From Moraxella osloensis (lineage in GTDB: Bacteria > Pseudomonadota > Gammaproteobacteria > Pseudomonadales > Moraxellaceae), in the NCBI RefSeq assembly GCF_001553955.1, contig NZ_CP014234.1, forward strand, positions 434,001-498,000: DNA of 64,000 bases, given 5' to 3'. The stretch's first letter is position 1. Each line of letters starts with the position of its first letter. Shown piece by piece: positions 52,892 to 62,373 of this stretch. Below the pieces are notes generated by a model, which was not told the DNA's origin, searched no databases, and worked only from the letters and a program-made list of their open reading frames with translations. The position numbers were made by a program, and so were the translations under genes.

Positions 52892-53071
52892 CTAAGTAGT
52901 TTTAGGGATGTTTTTGAGTCGCTGTTGCTGTTCATCATAGGCTTGTTTTTGAACGCGGTAAATTTCATACACGCACAGTTCTTCGCAGCCATTGTTGCAA
53001 CATTCCCAATCTTCGGGATAGGTAGGTTCTTCAATTAGGCGTTCGCCATTAGGTAATTGATTTTCCATCAT
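52892..53071 (-). CDS. Oxidoreductase-like domain small protein
   Basis: The open frame starts at 53116; the Met at 53071 (MMENQLPNGERL) is the better start by gene context, giving about 59 residues. The core DWECCNNGCEELCVYEIYR and VQKQAYDEQ is the short domain found at the N-terminus of some oxidoreductases (CC-x3-C-x3-C pattern). The four Cys may bind metal. Function is unknown. It lies just after mfd on the same strand. Confidence 0.7.
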   Translation of the reverse strand: MMENQLPNGERLIEEPTYPEDWECCNNGCEELCVYEIYRVQKQAYDEQQQRLKNIPKTT

Positions 53072-53140
53072 TTTCCAAATCTTCTTTTTCGCTATAATAC
53101 GGTTATGATGCGCCAATAATTATTTATTATCAGGTCATCA

Positions 53141-56100
53141 TCACGCTTTTAAAGATAATTTCTCTATGAGATTTTTCACCGCATCAATCCGCCCTTCTGG
53201 CGTAGCAAGGGCTTTGTCATCCATCATTTTTAGCCCTGTCGCCCCGTTCATTTTAAATTTTTTCGGATTCGACTGAATAAGCCCAATAATGGTAATGGCT
53301 TCCACAGGGGTGCTTGGTGAAAACTCAAAGGTGACTTGCCGCTCATTGCCATCAATCTTACTAATCTCCAGCGCTTCAGCCAATAAGCGGATTTGGTGAA
53401 TGGCAAATAAATTTTTGGTCGGCTCCGGCAAACTGCCAAAACGGTCTAGCATTTCGCTGCGAATGCTAATTAGGCTGTCATAGTCTTCAGCATTAGCGAT
53501 TTTTTTATAAAACAATAGCCGCTGATGCACATCACCCAGATAATCTTCAGGAATGAGTGCCGACAAATGCAAATTAATGTCACTGGTTAGCGATAATGGG
53601 GTGTTTAAATCAGGTTGTTTACCTGCTTTGATGGCTTTGGTGGCACGGTTTAGCATATCCATATACAGATTAAAACCAACCGCTTGCATATTGCCACTTT
53701 GGTTTTTGCCCAGCAGCTCGCCTGCCCCACGAATCTCAAGGTCTTCACTGGCAAGCATAAAGCCCGCCCCCAATGTGTTGGCACGGCTGATAGCGTCAAG
53801 GCGCTTTTGGGCATCGCTGCTCAAGCCTTTAATAGACGGCACAAGCAGATAACAGTAAGCTTGGTGGTGACTGCGACCAACACGCCCACGAAGTTGGTGA
53901 AGCTGGGCTATCCCGAATTTATCGGCACGGTTGATGATAATGGTGTTGGCATTGGGGATATCAATGCCCGTTTCGATAATGGTGGTACACACCAATACAT
54001 TGTGTCTTTTGTGATAAAACGATTGCATGATTTGCTCAAGCTCACGTTCTTTCATCTGACCGTGAGCCACTGCCACCCGAGATTCGGGCACAAGCTCTCG
54101 CACGGTTTCTGCCATGCGCTCAATGCTTGCCACATCGTTATGCAGTAAAAACACCTGTCCGCCACGCAATAATTCACGCAAAATCGCTTCTTTGAGTAAG
54201 TTATCAGACTTTTGCATGACAAAGGTTTTAATTGCCAACCGCCTTGCCGGGGGCGTGGCGATAATCGACATGTTTCTTATACCCGATAACGCCATGTTCA
54301 GCGTACGTGGTATGGGTGTTGCGGTCATTGATAGTACATCGACATCCGATTGCATGGCTTTGATACGCTCTTTATCGCGCACGCCAAAACGGTGTTCTTC
54401 ATCAACAATCATCAGACCTAAGTTGGCAAACTTGACATCTTCTTGCAAAATACGGTGGGTACCGATAACGATATCCACTTGCCCATTTGCCAAATCTGCT
54501 AAAATTTTGTCGTGTTGTTTTTTGGTGCCAAAGCGAGACAGGCTTTCAATACGAATGGGCCAATCAGCAAATCTATCCAAGAAGTTGTCTTCGTGTTGCC
54601 CAGCAAGCAGCGTCGTCGGTACTAGCACTGCCACTTGATACCCTGCTTGCACCGCAATAAAAGCGGCACGCATTGCCACTTCGGTTTTACCAAAACCGAC
54701 ATCGCCGCACACCAGCCTGTCCATGGGCTTATTTTGCTTCATATCAAACTTAACCGCTTCAATGGCATTGGCTTGGTCGGGCGTTTCTTCAAACGCAAAT
54801 TGACTGGCAAATAGGTCATACTGGATTTGGTCAATTGGAAAGTTAATGCCCACTTTGGCATCACGGCGGGCTTGCACGTTGAGCAGTTCCGCCGCCACAT
54901 CATGAATTTGGCTGAGTGCCTTGGCTTTGGCTTTATCCCATTTACCGCTACCTATGGTATGAAGCGGTGCGGTTGCCGCGTCGCCGCCCGCATAACGGCT
55001 GATGAGTTGCAGATTTGCCACAGGCACATACACACTGGCATCATCTGCATAGGTGAGATGGATGAACTCTTGCAGTTGTCTATCAATTTCAAGCGTAATC
55101 AAGCCTTGATAACGCCCAATGCCAAAATCAATATGCACCACAGGGTCGCCGATGTTAAGCTCACTGACCGATTTAACCAAAAATTCATCAGACACATCGC
55201 TTTGGCGACGGCGGCGAGTCTGTAATACCTGCCGTCCAAATAACTGGGTTTCTGAGAGAATCGCAAACTTATCGGGGAGTAACGCGCCTCGTTCAATCGG
55301 TGCAATGGTCAAGGCAATCGCAGTGCTATGCGCCTCATCCATGTTTGCAAGAAAATCGCTCAATCCTGAAACACTTTGTAAATTAAAGCGTTTTTGCAAC
55401 AGCTCCGATAAAATCTCACGGCGACCCGCAGTTTCGGCAACCAATAATATCGGTTTAGCAAACCGCTCGCGAAATGCCATCAGTCTTTGTAGTGGCTCAG
55501 CAAGTTTATGGTCAACGGTTAAATCAGGTGGCGTGTCAACCACAGCATTGATTGCCCCTGCTCTGGTCTCATCAATTGGCTGTTCGCTGGTGATAATGCG
55601 AGGATATTGGGCAATTTTTTCATTAAAAATATGCGCTGCCAGATACAAATCTTGCGGTGCCACAATCGGTTTTTCGATATCGTGCCTGCGGTCATTGTAG
55701 CGAGTTTGGATTTGCTGCCAAAAATTTTGGTAAGCGGTCTCTATTTGATTATCGACAATAAACAAGCTATCTTTGGGCAAATAACTAAAAAAATCCGAGC
55801 CATTTTGCCAAGTATCCGTATCAAAGAATAACGGCTGATAATACTCCACCCCCGCGGGTGCAATGCCGTTCATCACATCGTTAAACAGCTCAAAGCGTCT
55901 AGCACTGGTATGGGCAAAGGTGCTGGCAAAATTGGCGCGAAACGTTTCTTTACCCTCATCCAGGGGAAATTCTCGCGCCGGTAAAATCTGAAAGCTGGTG
56001 ATTTTACCGATGGTTTCAGCCGATTTTTTCTGACTATTGATAAACTTGACATATTGATGGGGGTCACTGTCTTTTAACTCGTCCAAATCCGCTTGTGTCA

Positions 56101-56743
56101 AGCTTCGCTGGGTTTGCGGGTTAAAAAAACGGATACTCTCAATCTCATCATCAAATAAATCAATGCGCACCGGAAATGGCTGACCAATAGCAAACAAATC
56201 AATCACGCTGCCACGCACAGCAAACTCCCCGGGCTCAAAGACATTATCTACCGCATGATAGCCCGCAGTCGCCAGTTTTCGGCGTTCGGTTGCCACATCA
56301 AAGGTGTCACCCACTGACAAATCAAAGTGTTGCCCCAATAACCATGATGCAGGGGCGACGCGGTGCATTAAGGTCTGCACCGAAATCAGTAAAATACCAT
56401 CCGTTGGCATATGAGTAAGCAAATGAATCCGCTCAGAGACAATATCATGGTGCGGTGACAACTCATCATAGGTAAGCGTTTCCCAATCAGGAAACACATG
56501 GGCATCGACCCCACTAAATGCCAACTCTGTTTCAAGCTGATTGAGCTGATTTTGGTCACGGGTCACGACCACTTTTAGGCGGTTTTGCTGGCCGCTATCA
56601 CTGCTGGTGAGGCTGGCAAGCCATAAGGCTTGGGTCATGCCTTGAAGGTTGCCCAGCCATTTTTTATCATGCTTAGCATTGTCAAACAACGATTGGTTAA
56701 GGCGAAAGGAAAGATGAGACAGTGGGTGCGTAGCATTCGTCAT
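53141..56743 (-). CDS. mfd: Transcription-repair coupling factor
   Basis: 1200 residues, normal for Mfd. It removes stalled RNA polymerase and recruits UvrA. Domains in order: UvrB-like N-terminus (DWETLTYDELSPHHDIVSER), RNA polymerase-interaction CarD-like domain near 520 (LNIGDPVVHIDFGIGRYQGL), RecG-type helicase with Walker A MDRLVCGDVGFGKTEVAMRA, DEEH box LMIVDEEHRFGV and TATPIPRTLNMALSG, and the C-terminal TRCF domain with IRGAGELLGKNQSG. No defect is visible. Preceded by a 230-bp gap to rraA. Confidence 0.97.
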   Translation of the reverse strand: MTNATHPLSHLSFRLNQSLFDNAKHDKKWLGNLQGMTQALWLASLTSSDSGQQNRLKVVVTRDQNQLNQLETELAFSGVDAHVFPDWETLTYDELSPHHDIVSERIHLLTHMPTDGILLISVQTLMHRVAPASWLLGQHFDLSVGDTFDVATERRKLATAGYHAVDNVFEPGEFAVRGSVIDLFAIGQPFPVRIDLFDDEIESIRFFNPQTQRSLTQADLDELKDSDPHQYVKFINSQKKSAETIGKITSFQILPAREFPLDEGKETFRANFASTFAHTSARRFELFNDVMNGIAPAGVEYYQPLFFDTDTWQNGSDFFSYLPKDSLFIVDNQIETAYQNFWQQIQTRYNDRRHDIEKPIVAPQDLYLAAHIFNEKIAQYPRIITSEQPIDETRAGAINAVVDTPPDLTVDHKLAEPLQRLMAFRERFAKPILLVAETAGRREILSELLQKRFNLQSVSGLSDFLANMDEAHSTAIALTIAPIERGALLPDKFAILSETQLFGRQVLQTRRRRQSDVSDEFLVKSVSELNIGDPVVHIDFGIGRYQGLITLEIDRQLQEFIHLTYADDASVYVPVANLQLISRYAGGDAATAPLHTIGSGKWDKAKAKALSQIHDVAAELLNVQARRDAKVGINFPIDQIQYDLFASQFAFEETPDQANAIEAVKFDMKQNKPMDRLVCGDVGFGKTEVAMRAAFIAVQAGYQVAVLVPTTLLAGQHEDNFLDRFADWPIRIESLSRFGTKKQHDKILADLANGQVDIVIGTHRILQEDVKFANLGLMIVDEEHRFGVRDKERIKAMQSDVDVLSMTATPIPRTLNMALSGIRNMSIIATPPARRLAIKTFVMQKSDNLLKEAILRELLRGGQVFLLHNDVASIERMAETVRELVPESRVAVAHGQMKERELEQIMQSFYHKRHNVLVCTTIIETGIDIPNANTIIINRADKFGIAQLHQLRGRVGRSHHQAYCYLLVPSIKGLSSDAQKRLDAISRANTLGAGFMLASEDLEIRGAGELLGKNQSGNMQAVGFNLYMDMLNRATKAIKAGKQPDLNTPLSLTSDINLHLSALIPEDYLGDVHQRLLFYKKIANAEDYDSLISIRSEMLDRFGSLPEPTKNLFAIHQIRLLAEALEISKIDGNERQVTFEFSPSTPVEAITIIGLIQSNPKKFKMNGATGLKMMDDKALATPEGRIDAVKNLIEKLSLKA

Positions 56744-56967
56744 TGTTATCGGTCTTTTGGTTATAAGTCTTTTGAGTTAAAAAGGCGAAAAAGAATGACG
56801 TTATTGTGGGGGTTTTTGCGGCTGATTTAAAGCAAAAAATCAGCCAAATTTAGCGGATGTTGTATTACACCTTAAAGGCTTTTAACATGGCGTATTGTCG
56901 ATATAGCAAAGTTCATAAACCACTGCTAATCACGGCGATTTTAAACAGATTTTTCATCATAATATCC

Positions 56968-57498
56968 CTAGTCGATTAGTGATTTTTGACTAAGAATGAT
57001 ACCGTTATTATCCGCATACACATACATGCCAGAGTTGATGGTTAGACCGCCAAAGCTGATTTCGATATCCGTCTCGCCCGCGCCTTTGCGATTGGATTTG
57101 CGGGGGATAGCGCCGAGCGCGTGTACGCCGATTGGCATTTTGCCCATATCATCCACATCTCGCACACAGCCATACACAATCACGCCAGCCCAGCCATTAT
57201 CAACGCCGCTTTGTGCAATCATATCACCTAGCAAAGCGCAGCGCATTGATGCGCCACCGTCTACCACCAAAACTTTGCCATTGCCTTTCTCATCTTTGCC
57301 ATTCGTGGCTAACAGCTCTTTAACCCGGCTATTGTCTTCAAAGCATTTGACGGTTACCACTTCGCCGCCAAATTTTGTGTTACCGCCATAACTAAAAAAG
57401 CGTTTGCCTTCCATGTTGGGTGCACAAACTTGACATTCTGGATTATCATCTAATAAATCACAGGTAATAAAATTCTCTAAGGTCATTTCGCTCATCAT
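56968..57498 (-). CDS. rraA: RraA-family protein (RNase E regulator / aldolase type)
   Basis: 176 residues of the RraA family. Blocks: FITCDLLDDNPECQVCAP, KVLVVDGGASMRCALLGDM (the Asp-Gly region), GVIVYGCVRDVDDMGKMP (with the Arg-Asp pair of the family) and YVYADNNGIILSQ at the end. E. coli RraA inhibits RNase E; some relatives are HMG/CHA aldolases. Which role applies is not decided by the sequence. The start could be the second or fifth codon (MSEMTLENF). Confidence 0.9.
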   Translation of the reverse strand: MMSEMTLENFITCDLLDDNPECQVCAPNMEGKRFFSYGGNTKFGGEVVTVKCFEDNSRVKELLATNGKDEKGNGKVLVVDGGASMRCALLGDMIAQSGVDNGWAGVIVYGCVRDVDDMGKMPIGVHALGAIPRKSNRKGAGETDIEISFGGLTINSGMYVYADNNGIILSQKSLID

Positions 57499-57528
57499 CG
57501 CTCCTTAAGTCAATTTTTTTTGGGAAGG

Positions 57529-58242
57529 TTAGTTTCTAAACCGCGTCATCGCTAGCATTTCACTGTTACTGATAACTTGGGTTTTTTTGGCGGTATCGAC
57601 ACGGTTAGCAGATTTTTCATAAGTATGTTTGATGTGCCAATTGTTGCTCACCAGCGCCATTGCCATCGCTACCCTATCGGCTTCTATGGGACGGACAGGC
57701 AGTTTTTTGGGTACGATAGGTTTGATGAGTTTGTACGCCGTCTGCGCGATGGTTTCAAGTTTACGATCATCGTGTTTGCCAAGCAGCAAAGAGGGACGAA
57801 AAATTGCCAATTCTTGAAAACCTAAATTGCCAATCGCGGTTTCAAGCTCACCTTTGACACGGTTATAAAAAAAGCGACTGTCAGCATTGGCGCCCATCGC
57901 CGATAACAAAAAAAACCGCTCTACGCCTTTTTGTTTGCAAGCTTTTGCAAATGCCACATTAAAGGTAAAGTCGATTTGCCGAAAGGCGGCTTCACTACCC
58001 GCTTCCTTAATGGTGGTACCCAGACAGCTAAAAGCATCGGTGTCTTTACCAATCGACAGCGCAGACACAAATTCATGCATTTGATTAAAATCTTTAAGCT
58101 GGTAGAAATGCATCGAATCACTCAACCCTTTTGGCTGAGAGCGCGCAATGATAATGACTTTTTGATACAAACTGCCTAGTTGAGTGAGCAATGAATTGCC
58201 TACCAAGCCGGTTGCACCGATGATTAATGCTGTGCGCTGCAT
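57529..58242 (-). CDS. NAD(P)-binding Rossmann protein, HTATIP2/YbjT-like
   Basis: 237 residues. The nucleotide loop is RTALIIGATGLVGNSLLTQL, then AFSCLGTTIKEAGSEAAFRQ, FFLLSAMGANADSRFFYNRVKGELE and LAIFRPSLLLGKHDDRK. It belongs to the oxidoreductase group related to human HTATIP2. Substrate unknown. The gene is 30 bp before rraA on the same strand, so they may share a transcript. Confidence 0.85.
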   Translation of the reverse strand: MQRTALIIGATGLVGNSLLTQLGSLYQKVIIIARSQPKGLSDSMHFYQLKDFNQMHEFVSALSIGKDTDAFSCLGTTIKEAGSEAAFRQIDFTFNVAFAKACKQKGVERFFLLSAMGANADSRFFYNRVKGELETAIGNLGFQELAIFRPSLLLGKHDDRKLETIAQTAYKLIKPIVPKKLPVRPIEADRVAMAMALVSNNWHIKHTYEKSANRVDTAKKTQVISNSEMLAMTRFRN

Positions 58243-58592
58243 AAAACAATGACCTCAGTATGAATATTTTATGAGTTTTTACTGTCATTTTATTTAATCA
58301 CAGATAATCAAAACTTTCACCTACAAATACGTTTTTTTCAGCGTTGGTGGGCATTGCCCGATGGTTTTTTCGCCAATAGACGAAATACGCTCAATAATCT
58401 ACCGTATAAGTTGTTATTGTAGCGTGAGTTTGCTAAAATAGCGGGCTTTAAATCCGCTTGATATCGTTAATTGTGTTTCCGTGTCTAGTGATTCAAGGAT
58501 TCAAGCAACCCTAACTACCCGTGTCTGTAATAAGCGAATGGCTGCTCACTTACTAACAGATCGATTTATATTGCAAATCCAAGGAGATTTAC
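58243..58592 (+). promoter_or_regulatory. Leader and promoter region of rpsT
   Basis: 350 bp without a gene. It contains a promoter TTGTTA (58411-58416) and TAAAAT (58434-58439) with a 17-bp spacer, so the start would be near 58446 and the leader about 147 nt, long enough for autoregulation by S20. The ribosome binding site AAGGAG is at 58581-58586. Confidence 0.55.
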
Positions 58593-58862
58593 GTGGCAAA
58601 TTCTGCACAAGCTCGCAAACGCGCTCGCCAAAACGTTAAACGTCGTCAATTAAAAGCATCACAACGTTCTATGGTTCGTACTTTCATCAAACATGTGATA
58701 AAAGCCGTTGAAAATAAAAACTACGAAGCAGCGACTGAAGCTTACAAAAAAGCAGTTCCAGTGATTGACCGTATTGCTGACAAAGGCGTGATTCACAAAA
58801 ACAAAGCCGCACGTCACAAAAGCCGCTTAAACAAAGCAATTAAAGCCCTTAAAACTGCTTAA
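58593..58862 (+). CDS. rpsT: 30S ribosomal protein S20
   Basis: 89 residues starting from GTG (58593-58595): [20 protein letters not shown], continuing [21 protein letters not shown] and ending [21 protein letters not shown]20 binds 16S rRNA early in assembly. The non-ATG start with a strong AAGGAG site recalls the UUG start of E. coli rpsT, which is part of its translational control. Followed by a strong terminator. Confidence 0.97.
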   Translation: MANSAQARKRARQNVKRRQLKASQRSMVRTFIKHVIKAVENKNYEAATEAYKKAVPVIDRIADKGVIHKNKAARHKSRLNKAIKALKTA

Positions 58863-58876
58863 TTGTTTGTTGCATT

Positions 58877-58909
58877 AAAAAAGCCAATTCACATTGAATT
58901 GGCTTTTTT
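58877..58909 (+). terminator. Terminator of rpsT
   Basis: Stem AAAAAAGCCAATTC / GAATTGGCTTTTTT with loop ACATT; strong in both directions. Confidence 0.9.
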
Positions 58910-58946
58910 AATGCGCCCGATTTAGCTATAAAATTGATTTAATTAT

Positions 58947-58981
58947 AAAAAAAAGCTGAAATCGAAATTTCAGCTTTTTTT
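58947..58981 (-). terminator. Terminator of adk
   Basis: Stem AAAAGCTGAAAT / ATTTCAGCTTTT with a 4-base loop, A-run and T-run at both sides; 48 bp past the adk stop on the minus strand. Confidence 0.88.
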
Positions 58982-59028
58982 ATTTAGCTTACCTAAAAGC
59001 CCATCGATGCGTTTCCTCAGGGATTTAA

Positions 59029-59721
<693 letters not shown>

Positions 59722-59945
59722 CTATCTCATTACTGCAATAGCAAAAAAGACCCACAAATGCTGTGTTCAAATAACTAACAGTTTTGAAATACTGGGTTAA
59801 CAATACTCGTTAACCACTAAAATCTCAAGCAATTTTTGCAAAATAATTTAAATTGATAGGGGTATTAAAAATAAAAATGTGGCAAAATTTAACCCACCCC
59901 CTATTCAATTAAGCCCCTATTCAATCAAGGGAGTTTTATTATGAT

Positions 59946-61226
59946 TTAAGGCACGATTTTATCAATCAGTACCGTTGTCGAGTCAGCCGTTTTCTCTAGC
60001 GGTACTGGGTTACTCGTCAAGTCGCCACTTTGCGGCATGGCGTCACCTGACGCACTAACCCGAGCAGTAATCACCAAGGGCTCATTGGCGCTAATCGCCG
60101 AGCTTAAGGTCATGGTCGGCATGATGCTATCGTTATCGCTGATGTTAATTGCCATACCATTGATGGTTAAGCTATCTGCTGACAGTTTTTTGGCAGCAAC
60201 AGGGGGACCACCTGCCATCTTACGCACATTAACAAATAAGCTTTGGCCTTTTTCCACCCGTCCTAATATCTCAGGGGTGACTTTGACATTGACTGTAATC
60301 GCCTGCTTGCCTTGGGCTTCTCGCTGATTGATAGTCTGCTCAAGTTCAGATAAGCTGTTTAAGGCTTGGGTATGATCGCCAGGACGTGCTTGGATTTCGC
60401 TGCGTAGCAATTCTACCCATTTTCGAGACTGCGCGTAGTTGCCCGCTCGCATTTCACCCATTGCCATCAGCATTTGTGCGCCTTGGTGTTTGGGACTTTT
60501 GGCTAAAATATGCTCAACCACTTGACGGGTTTTGTCATCCATCACGCCGCCTTGGGTAAAAAATCTCGTTTGCGCGTAGGTGATGGCGATTTTTTCATCA
60601 TCAGGATTGAGACGATACGCCCTTGCCAAGGCTTCAATTGCTTGCTCGGGTGCTTGCAAGGCTACAAACACTTCAGACAGACGAAACCAACGCAGCGGAT
60701 CGGTGGCATGATGATGCACGTTGGTCTGCATGGCGCTAATGAGCCCCACGCTGTCTTTGGTCGCCCATTCTGGCGGGGTATCGATTTTTGCGGTCAATAA
60801 ATCATCCGCGACTTGTCCCAAGCGATTTTGTGCATCCCATAATTGATAGACGGGCGTGCGGTCGCCAATCATCACATAAGCCATCACAGATAATAGCGGA
60901 ATCCAGATGATAACTATCAGACGGCTTTTCCAATTGGGGGTAAAATGTCTGGTATCTTGATTGTCACTGATGTCTAGTAATTGACGCTCTAACGCCAGTT
61001 TTTGGGTTTGATAAGTCGCCTCATCGATTTGACCCTCGGCAAAATCGGCATCAAGCTCCTCCAGCCGTTGTTTAAATACTTCAATATTGAGCGTTAGTAG
61101 CTGATTATCAGCGCGATTGGCGATGGCGTGATGGTCTTGGGTTTGCAACCAAGGCAACAAAATAAATACCGCAAGCGTGATAGCAAACAAAAGTGCGACA
61201 ATGATAAAAATAATTAGCGTTGACAT
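59946..61226 (-). CDS. ccmI: Cytochrome c biogenesis protein CcmI
   Basis: 426 residues: two N-terminal membrane segments (LIIFIIVALLFAITLAVFIL; WKSRLIVIIWIPLLSVMAYVM), a cytoplasmic loop between, a periplasmic TPR region (about 170-300, e.g. APEQAIEALARAYRLNPDD) and a C-terminal beta domain (VKVTPEILGRVEKGQSLFV). CcmI holds apocytochrome c for heme attachment. It is the last gene of the ccm operon, overlapping ccmH by one base. Confidence 0.92.
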   Translation of the reverse strand: MSTLIIFIIVALLFAITLAVFILLPWLQTQDHHAIANRADNQLLTLNIEVFKQRLEELDADFAEGQIDEATYQTQKLALERQLLDISDNQDTRHFTPNWKSRLIVIIWIPLLSVMAYVMIGDRTPVYQLWDAQNRLGQVADDLLTAKIDTPPEWATKDSVGLISAMQTNVHHHATDPLRWFRLSEVFVALQAPEQAIEALARAYRLNPDDEKIAITYAQTRFFTQGGVMDDKTRQVVEHILAKSPKHQGAQMLMAMGEMRAGNYAQSRKWVELLRSEIQARPGDHTQALNSLSELEQTINQREAQGKQAITVNVKVTPEILGRVEKGQSLFVNVRKMAGGPPVAAKKLSADSLTINGMAINISDNDSIMPTMTLSSAISANEPLVITARVSASGDAMPQSGDLTSNPVPLEKTADSTTVLIDKIVP

Positions 61227-61807
61227 TAATTTTCCTTAGCCACTGCTTGATTGATTTCACCAGTTTTAGCATTGGCAGCGTTATCATTGGCGTTTAACAA
61301 GTCTTGTAATCGCTGTTGTTCGGCGGCTGAGAGTGGCGCATAACCCTCTTCTATGGGATTGGCGATGGCAGCGGCACGTTTTGACGAATTACGGTTACGA
61401 ATAAACCAAGCCAGCATCACAAACACCAACAACACAGGCGGAAAAAACCATAAAATCCAGGTGGATGGCCGCACGGGTGGTTTGTAGCTAATAAAGTCAC
61501 CATAACGCTCATTCATATACTGGCGAATTTCGGCGTCGGAACGACCGTCTTTGACCATATCATAGGTCTTTTGTTTTAAATCTTGGGCAATTGGCGCATC
61601 GGAACCTGCCAAGTTTTGGTTTTGACATTTTGGACAACGAAATTCTTCAATGAGCGCCCGATACTGGGCTTCTTGGCGCGGGTTGTCAAATTGGTAAGTA
61701 TCAATGTTTGCCCAAGCTGACATGGATAACCCTGCGACTAGCAACACCATCGCCATCGCCCTGACTATCAAATGACGAATTTTTGCAAATGTGATATTCA
61801 TTGGCAC
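61226..61807 (-). CDS. ccmH: Cytochrome c maturation protein CcmH
   Basis: 193 residues with a signal peptide (AMVLLVAGLSMSAWA), the redox motif in EEFRCPKCQNQNLAGSDAPIA (RCxxCQ; Cys pair reduces the apocytochrome haem site), and two C-terminal helices including the membrane span WILWFFPPVLLVFVMLAWFI. The gene overlaps ccmG by 10 bp and ccmI by one base, giving tight translational coupling. Confidence 0.95.
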   Translation of the reverse strand: MPMNITFAKIRHLIVRAMAMVLLVAGLSMSAWANIDTYQFDNPRQEAQYRALIEEFRCPKCQNQNLAGSDAPIAQDLKQKTYDMVKDGRSDAEIRQYMNERYGDFISYKPPVRPSTWILWFFPPVLLVFVMLAWFIRNRNSSKRAAAIANPIEEGYAPLSAAEQQRLQDLLNANDNAANAKTGEINQAVAKEN

Positions 61808-62373
61808 ACCTCACGGATTTTAGCATCGGCGGCTTGTTCACGCAGCGCAGTCATACAAGGCAATACTTGTTTGTTGTAGCGCTCTTCGTTGATTTCACCC
61901 AAGATATGCTGGCGCACATTGCCTTTGTCATCAACCACAAACGACTCTGGCACACCTGTCAGACCCAAATCAATGCCAAAACTCCCTTCTTTATCTTGCA
62001 CATTGAGGATAAATGGGTCTTCATGGGTGTTGAGATAATCGAGCGCGTCTTTGGTTTCATCTTTATAATTAACCCCAACAATCGGTACGCCTGTCTTTGA
62101 CATTTGCAGTAAAAACGGGTGTTCAACTTTACAAGTCGCACACCAAGACGCCCATACATTGAGTAAAAATGGCTGCTTGGGTAGCTGTGCTTGGGTAATC
62201 ATTTGTGATGGGTTACCCAAAGACGGTAAGCTAAAACTTGGCAAAGCGCGATTGAGCGAGGTGTTGGTCACTATGGTGGTATCTTTGCCCAACCGCGTAT
62301 AAAACAGCGCAATGATAATCAAAAAAAGCACCAAAGGAATTAAAAACCAAAGTTGTCTTTTACGCATTGCCAT
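61798..62373 (-). CDS. ccmG: Thiol:disulfide interchange protein CcmG/DsbE
   Basis: 191 residues, membrane-anchored thioredoxin-like protein. One N-terminal span (LWFLIPLVLFLIIIALFY), then the thioredoxin fold with LLNVWASWCATCKVEHP (active site WCxxC) and DLGLTGVPESFVVDDKGN (cis-Pro loop). It keeps the CXXCH heme site of apocytochrome reduced. It overlaps ccmF by 14 bp and ccmH by 10 bp. Confidence 0.95.
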   Translation of the reverse strand: MAMRKRQLWFLIPLVLFLIIIALFYTRLGKDTTIVTNTSLNRALPSFSLPSLGNPSQMITQAQLPKQPFLLNVWASWCATCKVEHPFLLQMSKTGVPIVGVNYKDETKDALDYLNTHEDPFILNVQDKEGSFGIDLGLTGVPESFVVDDKGNVRQHILGEINEERYNKQVLPCMTALREQAADAKIREVCQ